A stretch of 7,542 bases of DNA from positions 1 through 7,542 of the forward strand of contig JAUIHJ010000416.1 of assembly GCA_030432015.1 (NCBI GenBank), given 5' to 3'. This DNA comes from a bacterium (GTDB taxonomy: Bacteria > Planctomycetota > Planctomycetia > Pirellulales > Pirellulaceae). The notes beneath the pieces are model-generated. The model was not told the DNA's origin. It saw only the letters and a list, made by a program, of their open reading frames with translations, and ran no database searches. Every line of letters begins with the position of its first letter. Position 1 is the stretch's first letter. Shown piece by piece: positions 1 through 4,319 of this stretch. A program made the translations under genes and the position numbers.

Positions 1-949
1 GTAGTTGTCGAATGATGTTCGCGATGCGGTCGGACTCTGACATGATGGTCTGAGCACTGGCAGTCACCTCTTCGGCGGATAGTTGGCCCGACGCAATCAG
101 TCCGGCCCGCCCCGAAACCACGTTCAGCGGTGTCCCCAGTTCGTGAGCGATGCCCGCCGTCAGGCGTCCGACCGTCTTGAGGCGATCCGCGTGCCGCAAT
201 TGGGCGACCGTCTGGATCCGCTGCGATGTTTCCGCCAGGATTCGCTGCTGCTGACTGGATAAACGCGTCGACATGTCGTTCAACGCTGCGGCCAGTTGGC
301 TCAATTCGTCGTTGCCGCGCACGGGCAGCGGTGCGGAAAAGTCTCCCACGCCGATCCGTTTGGTTTTCTCGATCAGTCGGTCGAGCGGTCGCGCGATCCA
401 GCGGATCCCCGCAACCCACACGAGTCCCACAGCCAGGAAGCTCATGGCGCCAATCGAGGCCAGCGAGGTGAGAATGGTCTGCCGCGTCTGCTGGTCGATG
501 CGATCCATGGACGCAGTGAATTCCAGCCCGCCACGCGGGGCATCGTGCAGGTCGATCGGATGATAGGTTTGTAGCAGCCGCGACGTCGTGCGGTCGGGCG
601 CGGTGATGATCCGGCCTGTGTCGACCAGTCGCCGTTCAACGATCCGGAATGACGAACTGCCGTCATCGAGCCGATGCTCTTCAAACCAGACCCAGCTTAC
701 CCCGTCACCGTCTTGAAGCGGCCTCGATGCTTCGATCTCTTCGATCGCACCGAAGAGACCATTCAGGCCCTGTTCCTGCCAGCCTGCCAGCAACTTTGGA
801 TTGAAGTCATGTGCGACCTGCTCGTTACGCTCGCGCTGCTGCTGTTCAAACTGTTGGAACGTGCGACGCACGCTGACGTAGCTCGCAATCGAAGTCTGAA
901 TCATGACGACGACTAAGAAAGCCAGCATGAGTTTGGCGGCAAGTCTCAT
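1..949 (-). CDS. Membrane sensor histidine kinase, N-terminal part (HAMP + HisKA); C-terminus outside window
   Basis: This reading frame is open from the ATG at 949 to the window edge, giving 316 visible residues. It begins MRLAAKLMLAFLVVVMIQTS, an uncleaved-type first membrane segment at about residues 5-24. About 130 residues of extracytoplasmic sensor region with no motif I recognise follow. A second membrane segment lies at about 159-180, then a HAMP linker at about 180-232 (RPLDRLIEKTKRIGVGDF...NDELSQLAAALNDM). Next come a short coiled linker and the HisKA dimerisation domain with H-box GIAHELGTPLNVVSGRA. H269 is the predicted phosphorylated histidine. The ATPase domain must lie to the left of the window. 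A weak purine-rich Shine-Dalgarno (GGTAAGAG) precedes the start. The AHELGTPLNVV type of H-box is, to my knowledge, common in kinases paired with NtrC-family sigma-54 activators, so the partner may be encoded next, off-window. The gene is divergent from the HtrA-type protease, which suggests it regulates it. The kinase call is secure; the signal and partner are not. Confidence 0.93.
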   Translation of the reverse strand, partial: MRLAAKLMLAFLVVVMIQTSIASYVSVRRTFQQFEQQQRERNEQVAHDFNPKLLAGWQEQGLNGLFGAIEEIEASRPLQDGDGVSWVWFEEHRLDDGSSSFRIVERRLVDTGRIITAPDRTTSRLLQTYHPIDLHDAPRGGLEFTASMDRIDQQTRQTILTSLASIGAMSFLAVGLVWVAGIRWIARPLDRLIEKTKRIGVGDFSAPLPVRGNDELSQLAAALNDMSTRLSSQQQRILAETSQRIQTVAQLRHADRLKTVGRLTAGIAHELGTPLNVVSGRAGLIASGQLSAEEVTASAQTIMSESDRIANIIRQL

Positions 950-1020
950 TTGTAACTCTTACCTAATCGTGATTGGGGCGATCTGCTGCGCTGGGGCATT
1001 TTGCCACAATTCCAACCGCG

Positions 1021-1073
1021 TCGCAGGGCGGTGATTTCTGCAGGAATCTGCGGCTGGCACCAAGGCCCTGCGA
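1021..1073. repeat. Inverted repeat (9-bp arms) enclosing an imperfect palindrome
   Basis: The arms TCGCAGGGC (1021-1029) and GCCCTGCGA (1065-1073) are exact reverse complements 35 bases apart. Between them, 1033-1048 (GATTTCTGCAGGAATC) is a 16-base palindrome with one mismatched pair on each side of its CTGCAG core. The element lies 72-124 bases upstream of the kinase start. It could be an operator for the kinase or a folded structure in its leader. The pairing is read directly; the function is unknown. Confidence 0.5.
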
Positions 1074-1231
1074 ATTGTGTGCCTGTCCGCTGGTACTCGC
1101 GGCCAGGGCGGGACGCGGTTCGTATTTCGGCAACCTGTCGGTGGCCCGCGTCGCACAAAAATGGCCTCGGGTCTCTGGTTAACAAAGGCTGGACGTCCTG
1201 CCCGGTAAACGATGTCGCGCGTACTTTCTGG

Positions 1232-1245
1232 CAGCAACGTTGCTG
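1232..1245. promoter_or_regulatory. Perfect 14-bp palindrome, candidate activator (UAS) site
   Basis: CAGCAACGTTGCTG equals its own reverse complement. Its centre lies about 65 bases upstream of the -24 element of the putative sigma-54 promoter, so roughly 90 bases upstream of the expected transcription start. Dimeric NtrC-family activators usually bind inverted repeats in this range. I found no second copy in the window, including upstream of the metallopeptidase, which weakens the assignment. It could instead be an operator for the kinase gene. Confidence 0.5.
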
Positions 1246-1303
1246 GGTGTGGGAGGCCAATTCAGCATGAGGATCGAGTCGCGTTTGTCGGTTTCTTGAT
1301 CAT

Positions 1304-1319
1304 TGGCACACCAGCTGCA
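1304..1319 (+). promoter_or_regulatory. Sigma-54 (RpoN) -24/-12 promoter for the HtrA-type protease
   Basis: TGGCACACCAGCTGCA matches the consensus TGGCACRNNNNTTGCW at 11 of its 12 constrained positions. The only miss is C for the first T of the TTGC block. The invariant GG (1305-1306) and GC (1317-1318) are present with the correct 10-base gap. Transcription would start near 1330 and give a leader of about 100 bases. That start lies downstream of the in-frame ATG at 1303, which supports the later translation start at 1429. Confidence 0.68.
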
Positions 1320-1415
1320 ATTCCACTGGACCGGCTGCGTGCGAGCAACTTGCCTCGTCATCTTCGCAGCATCGTTTGGCATGACAACATCAGAAACAGA
1401 ACAAGAGCGCAGAAT

Positions 1416-1421
1416 AAGGAG
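1416..1421 (+). promoter_or_regulatory. Shine-Dalgarno that fixes the HtrA-type start at 1429
   Basis: AAGGAG ends seven bases before the ATG at 1429. The earlier in-frame ATGs at 1303 and 1381 have no comparable site. The first of them also overlaps the predicted promoter. Starting at 1429 places a basic n-region and a hydrophobic segment at the protein's N-terminus, as expected for export. Confidence 0.88.
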
Positions 1422-1428
1422 TTTCACC

Positions 1429-3003
1429 ATGCAACGTACCCTACAGAAGCACCGCACGAGTTTTCTGGGAGCCATGGCGTTGTCCGTCGTAGCGGCTGGC
1501 GTGATCGGCGCCTATGCGTTTGGCGACGCCGCGGCAAATCGCCGGGCGCAGGCGGTCGTACTCACCACAAAGACGGCTCCCGCCATTTCCCCAGCCGAGG
1601 CACGCCGCGCGGTCTCCTCCGCCAAGGACCTGTCGATCGCTTTTCGCGTTGCCTCGGAGGCCGTCCTGCCATCGGTGGTGGCAATCGAAAATGTTGCTCC
1701 CGTGGCATCGCCGGAAGTCGACGAGATGGCGCAGGGTTCGCCGTTTGGAGGCCGGAACCCATTTGAAGGGACGCCGTTCGAGGATTACTTCAACGAACGG
1801 AATTTTCCGCAGCGTCCCATGACTCCCCAGCGACAGCGACCTCGACAATCAGGCATGGGGTCCGGCGTCATCATTGATTCGTCCGGCATCATCCTGACCA
1901 ACAACCATGTGGTCGCGGGCGACGGCGAAGTTACGGTGCGGCTCCACGACGGTCGCGAATTCAAGGCGACCGAAGTTGCGACCGATCCGAAGACCGACAT
2001 CGCGGTTGTCAAGATCGATGCCACGGATCTGGTGGCTGCCAAGCTGGGCGACAGTGACACGATATCCATCGGCGACTGGGTTCTGGCCTTGGGTCAGCCG
2101 TTTGGGCTGGAGAGCACCGTCACCGCCGGCATCATCAGTGCCAAGCATCGCGGTATCGGCATCACGGCTCGGGAGAATTTCCTGCAGACGGATGCTGCCA
2201 TTAATCCAGGCAATAGCGGTGGTCCGCTGGTCAACTTGGATGGTGAACTGGTTGGCATTAACACGGCGATCTCGTCGCGCGGCGGCGGGAACGATGGAGT
2301 TGGGTTCGCCGTGCCGATCAATCTGGCGAAGTGGGTTGGCCAACAACTGGCCCATGGTGGAACCGTTCAGCGAGCTTACCTGGGTGTCGGTATTCAACCG
2401 ATCGACGCGACCCTGGCAGCACAGTTAAACGTGAAGCCACGACAAGGTGTGGCCGTGACGGATGTCTATCCGGACACGCCCGCAGCGAAGGCCGGCTTAA
2501 AGTCGGGTGATGTGATTGTCGAGTATGCCGGGATCCCGGTGACCAGTCCTCAGGAGTTGCAACTGGTTGTCGAGCGTTCCGAAATCGGTCGCCCGCATCC
2601 GCTGCAGGTTCTGCGCAACGGCAAGCTGAAGCGGCTCGAGTTCAAGCCGGAGGCGTTGCCCAGCGAATTTGGTGTGGCCCGCCGGTCGCCGGCTGACCAC
2701 CCTCGCAGTGAGAGCCGCCGGCTCGAAGAATTGGGCATCGAAGTGAGTCGACTGGATCCGTCGGTCGCCGAGCAGTTAGGGATGGCTGGCACCGAAGGCG
2801 TCGTAATCACGTCGGTGAAGAACGGCAGCCCGGCCGATCGTGCGGGGTTGGCGAGCGGGATGGTGGTGAAGCAGGTCAATCGCCGCGACGTGTCATCGGT
2901 GGATGAGCTCGTCGAGGCGGTTAACGCCGGTGAAATGAACGACGGCATCCTGCTGCTGGTTCGGACAAGTTCCGGCTCGCGGTTTGTCATCGTCCAACCT
3001 TAG
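1429..3003 (+). CDS. Do/DegQ-type periplasmic serine endoprotease (HtrA family), two PDZ domains
   Basis: This 524-residue protein has the full HtrA architecture. A basic start and a hydrophobic stretch (about residues 11-31) form a signal peptide or membrane anchor. A linker holds PFEDYFNERNF, resembling the aromatic segment before the protease domain in DegP-type proteins. The chymotrypsin-like domain carries the catalytic triad H160 (TNNHVV), D190 (KTDIAVVK) and S263 (GNSGGP); the spacing is close to that of DegP. PDZ1 covers about 316-410 (AYLGVGIQPI ... TPAAKAGLKSGDVI). PDZ2 covers about 434-524 (LGIEVSRL ... SPADRAGLASGMVV). The family degrades or chaperones misfolded envelope proteins, usually under stress control. 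Length and domain count fit DegP/DegQ rather than single-PDZ DegS. I do not choose between DegP and DegQ. The gene is divergent from a sensor kinase and preceded by a likely sigma-54 promoter. No catalytic residue is missing and no frameshift is visible. Confidence 0.96.
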   Translation: MQRTLQKHRTSFLGAMALSVVAAGVIGAYAFGDAAANRRAQAVVLTTKTAPAISPAEARRAVSSAKDLSIAFRVASEAVLPSVVAIENVAPVASPEVDEMAQGSPFGGRNPFEGTPFEDYFNERNFPQRPMTPQRQRPRQSGMGSGVIIDSSGIILTNNHVVAGDGEVTVRLHDGREFKATEVATDPKTDIAVVKIDATDLVAAKLGDSDTISIGDWVLALGQPFGLESTVTAGIISAKHRGIGITARENFLQTDAAINPGNSGGPLVNLDGELVGINTAISSRGGGNDGVGFAVPINLAKWVGQQLAHGGTVQRAYLGVGIQPIDATLAAQLNVKPRQGVAVTDVYPDTPAAKAGLKSGDVIVEYAGIPVTSPQELQLVVERSEIGRPHPLQVLRNGKLKRLEFKPEALPSEFGVARRSPADHPRSESRRLEELGIEVSRLDPSVAEQLGMAGTEGVVITSVKNGSPADRAGLASGMVVKQVNRRDVSSVDELVEAVNAGEMNDGILLLVRTSSGSRFVIVQP

Positions 3004-3020
3004 CACGGCGTCCGCTGGAG

Positions 3021-3052
3021 TCGCCGGGGTGCCCACCGGGGCACTCCGGTGA
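3021..3052 (+). terminator. Strong GC hairpin after the HtrA-type gene
   Basis: Bases 3021-3034 pair with 3039-3052 around the four-base loop ACCG. This gives a 14-bp stem with two G-T wobbles (3028/3045 and 3023/3050). It starts 18 bases past the stop codon. No T-run follows, so it could stabilise the 3' end of the mRNA rather than terminate on its own. Confidence 0.5.
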
Positions 3053-3133
3053 CGCAAAGCGGGGCGGTCGCTGGACTGCTGACAGGATCAGCGAGGTGCC
3101 AGGACCAACCGGCAGCGGCAACTCTGCCGTATT

Positions 3134-3183
3134 ACTCGACCTCTCGGCTGCACCATGTGTGGCTTGGAACGGTCGAGTTTTTT
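3134..3183 (+). terminator. Probable intrinsic terminator with T-tract
   Basis: ACTCGACC (3134-3141) pairs exactly with GGTCGAGT (3171-3178), and T runs from 3178 to 3183. The 29-base loop can form a second small hairpin (GCTGCAC/GTGTGGC, two wobbles). It is the only hairpin with a T-tract in this gap and lies upstream of the sigma-54 promoter, so it would end htrA-type transcripts. The large loop is unusual for an intrinsic terminator. Confidence 0.55.
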
Positions 3184-3195
3184 ATGCGCTGCGTG

Positions 3196-3232
3196 GACCG
3201 CGAACGGCCATATTGCACCCTGGGCCGCGGTC
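3196..3232. repeat. Bulged inverted repeat upstream of the metallopeptidase promoter
   Basis: GACCGC (3196-3201) pairs with GCGGTC (3227-3232), and the inner GGCC (3206-3209) pairs with GGCC (3223-3226). A four-base bulge lies on the left arm and the loop is 13 bases. Its centre is about 61 bases upstream of the -24 element at 3275, close to the offset of the palindrome at 1232-1245 from its promoter. The sequences differ, so a shared activator cannot be claimed. Confidence 0.35.
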
Positions 3233-3274
3233 AGTGCTTTCATTTCATCGATATGGGTGCTTGGTCTGTCGATT

Positions 3275-3290
3275 TGGCACAGCGGTTGCT
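3275..3290 (+). promoter_or_regulatory. Consensus sigma-54 (RpoN) promoter for the zinc metallopeptidase
   Basis: TGGCACAGCGGTTGCT matches TGGCACRNNNNTTGCW at all 12 constrained positions, in the same orientation as the gene 76 bases downstream. Transcription is expected near 3302, giving a leader of about 64 bases. Such promoters are silent without an ATP-hydrolysing NtrC-family activator, so the gene is probably switched on by a specific signal. The right end overlaps a hairpin-forming repeat (3288-3307). Confidence 0.82.
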
Positions 3291-3307
3291 ATCTTGTTCA
3301 GGATAGC
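3288..3307 (+). repeat. Short hairpin across the expected transcription start
   Basis: GCTATCTT (3288-3295) pairs with AGGATAGC (3300-3307) around a GTTC loop, an 8-bp stem with one T-G wobble. The left arm shares the GC of the -12 element and the right arm covers the predicted transcription start. It could be a repressor site blocking the promoter, or coincidence. Confidence 0.35.
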
Positions 3308-3365
3308 CTTTCTGGTAACCATTCTGGCAGACTGGCAACGTTTACGATGGAAAAGGAGTTGAGGC

Positions 3366-4058
3366 ATGTACTTTGATATGAACTACATCTTGATGGTGTT
3401 GATACCTGGGATGTTGATTTCCGGCCTGGCGAGCTGGCGTGTGAAGGCGGCGTTTAATCGCTATTCGAAGGTTGGGACGCGGCGCGGCATGACGGGGGCC
3501 CAGGCTGCCCAAGTCCTGTTGGATCGGGCCGGAATCCATGACGTCAACATCGTCCCGACCCGCGGCTACTTGAGCGATCACTACAATCCGACGTCCAAAC
3601 AGCTGGCCCTGTCGGAAGCCGTGTTTTCGAGCAACTCGATTGCGGCTGTGGGTGTGGCGTGCCATGAGGCGGGACACGCGATCCAGCATGCACGCAACTA
3701 CGCGCCACTTTGGGCGCGGTCCGCCCTGGTTCCCGCTGCGGGAATTGGCTCGGGCATCGGCTACATGGTGATGATTGGCGGACTGATGTTTCAGGCGCAG
3801 GCTGTCGTCGGGATCGGTGCCGTGCTGTTCTCGATGGTCCTGTTGTTTCAGATTGTGACCCTACCTGTAGAATTTGATGCCACCGCGCGTGCCAAGCGGC
3901 TCGTGGTGGAGGCCGGCATTGTCGACCAGGAAGAACGCGTCGGGATGGACCGCGTGCTGAATGCGGCGGCCCTGACGTACGTGGCGGCGGTGATTTCGAC
4001 CCTGCTGACCTTGCTTTATTTCCTGATGCGGTCCGGCTTATTAGGAAACCGAAACTAA
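3366..4058 (+). CDS. YugP-family membrane zinc metallopeptidase (Zn_peptidase_2)
   Basis: This 230-residue protein is close to the usual length of the YugP/Zn_peptidase_2 family. An N-terminal membrane segment (about residues 7-25) precedes a soluble part containing the zinc-binding motif CHEAGHAIQ, with H100 and H104 as ligands and E101 as catalytic base. A hydrophobic region at about 118-166 forms one or two membrane segments. It is followed by LPVEFDATARAKR; E169 in this conserved block is the likely third zinc ligand. A last membrane segment lies at about 203-222. The family is widespread but its substrates are poorly known; a role in membrane or envelope protein turnover is inferred. AGGAG at 3354-3358 lies seven bases before the ATG at 3366; a second in-frame ATG at 3378 is less well placed. 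The gene follows an HtrA-type protease but has its own sigma-54 promoter, so the two are probably co-regulated rather than one operon. Confidence 0.92.
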   Translation: MYFDMNYILMVLIPGMLISGLASWRVKAAFNRYSKVGTRRGMTGAQAAQVLLDRAGIHDVNIVPTRGYLSDHYNPTSKQLALSEAVFSSNSIAAVGVACHEAGHAIQHARNYAPLWARSALVPAAGIGSGIGYMVMIGGLMFQAQAVVGIGAVLFSMVLLFQIVTLPVEFDATARAKRLVVEAGIVDQEERVGMDRVLNAAALTYVAAVISTLLTLLYFLMRSGLLGNRN

Positions 4059-4108
4059 ATGGCCGAGCGCGATTCAGCAGCGCACACCCCGCCAGCGGGA
4101 CAGGCACC

Positions 4109-4161
4109 TTTTTCGCCGACAGGCCGTTGTTCCGCAGTTGAATCGAATGGGCGGCGAAAAA
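4109..4161. repeat. 10-bp inverted repeat, T-run outside left, A-run outside right
   Basis: TTTTTCGCCG (4109-4118) and CGGCGAAAAA (4152-4161) are exact reverse complements 33 bases apart. In a terminator read on either strand, the A-run would come before the stem and the T-run after it. Here the order is reversed, so this is not a standard intrinsic terminator. It may be a protein-binding site or a remnant; the function is unknown. Confidence 0.4.
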
Positions 4162-4261
4162 CGAGCCGGTCCCGGATTGTCGCCGAATTGCACTCGGTCA
4201 TTTAGGGCTTCCGCAGCGGCACAGGACCGTGGAACAAAAGGAAAGCGTCCGAGCGGTCCGT

Positions 4262-4309
4262 AGCTGCCATCGCCAGATTTCGGCTTTGTGTAATCTGGCG
4301 AGCGCAGCT
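4262..4309. terminator. Two-part hairpin between convergent genes, possible bidirectional terminator
   Basis: TCGCCAGATT (4270-4279) pairs with AATCTGGCGA (4292-4301) over a 12-base loop. Beyond a small internal loop, AGCTGC (4262-4267) pairs with GCAGCT (4304-4309). It lies 10 bases past the stop codon of the minus-strand propeller gene. No T-run follows on either strand, so factor-independent termination is uncertain; position and stability support a 3'-end role. Confidence 0.5.
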
Positions 4310-4319
4310 GCGACCGTCG

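Larger units (their letters stand above)
950..1428. promoter_or_regulatory. Divergent regulatory gap between kinase and htrA-type gene
   Basis: These 479 bases separate two divergent start codons. Short open frames cross the gap on both strands, but none has a convincing ribosome site or recognisable protein, so I call no gene here. Going left to right it holds an inverted repeat with a nested imperfect palindrome (1021-1073), a perfect 14-bp palindrome (1232-1245), a near-consensus sigma-54 promoter facing right (1304-1319), and a leader of about 100 bases ending in a strong Shine-Dalgarno. I could not identify a convincing promoter for the kinase on the minus strand. Confidence 0.6.
3004..3365. 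other. Gap between the two protease genes: hairpins and a promoter, no gene
   Basis: The 362 bases hold, in order, a strong GC-rich hairpin directly after the htrA-type stop, a second hairpin followed by six T, an inverted repeat with a bulge (3196-3232), a consensus sigma-54 promoter, and a leader of about 60 bases. Short open frames here lack ribosome sites and recognisable sequence, so none is called. The arrangement indicates that the metallopeptidase has its own promoter and is not simply read through from upstream. Confidence 0.6.
4059..4319. other. Convergent gap with two inverted repeats
   Basis: The metallopeptidase and the large propeller gene end toward each other across 261 bases. 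No supported gene lies here. The gap holds a 10-bp inverted repeat with T and A runs at its outer ends (4109-4161) and a strong two-part hairpin next to the propeller stop codon (4262-4309). Confidence 0.5.

Noticed and set aside
1055..1071. TGGCAC followed by a GC doublet, a possible second sigma-54 promoter
   Set aside because: The GC doublet is two bases too far from the GG doublet, and sigma-54 promoters do not tolerate that spacing.
946..1270. Overlapping short open frames in the kinase/htrA gap on both strands
   Set aside because: No ribosome sites, no recognisable protein sequence, and frames overlap each other; the regulatory elements explain the gap better.
1303..1428. In-frame N-terminal extension of the HtrA-type protein (ATG at 1303 or 1381)
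   Set aside because: Neither ATG has a ribosome site, the first overlaps the sigma-54 promoter, and the ATG at 1429 has AAGGAG at ideal spacing and gives a normal signal sequence.
3049..3376. Short plus-strand open frames between the two protease genes
   Set aside because: They cross a terminator and a consensus promoter and show no protein-like sequence or ribosome site.
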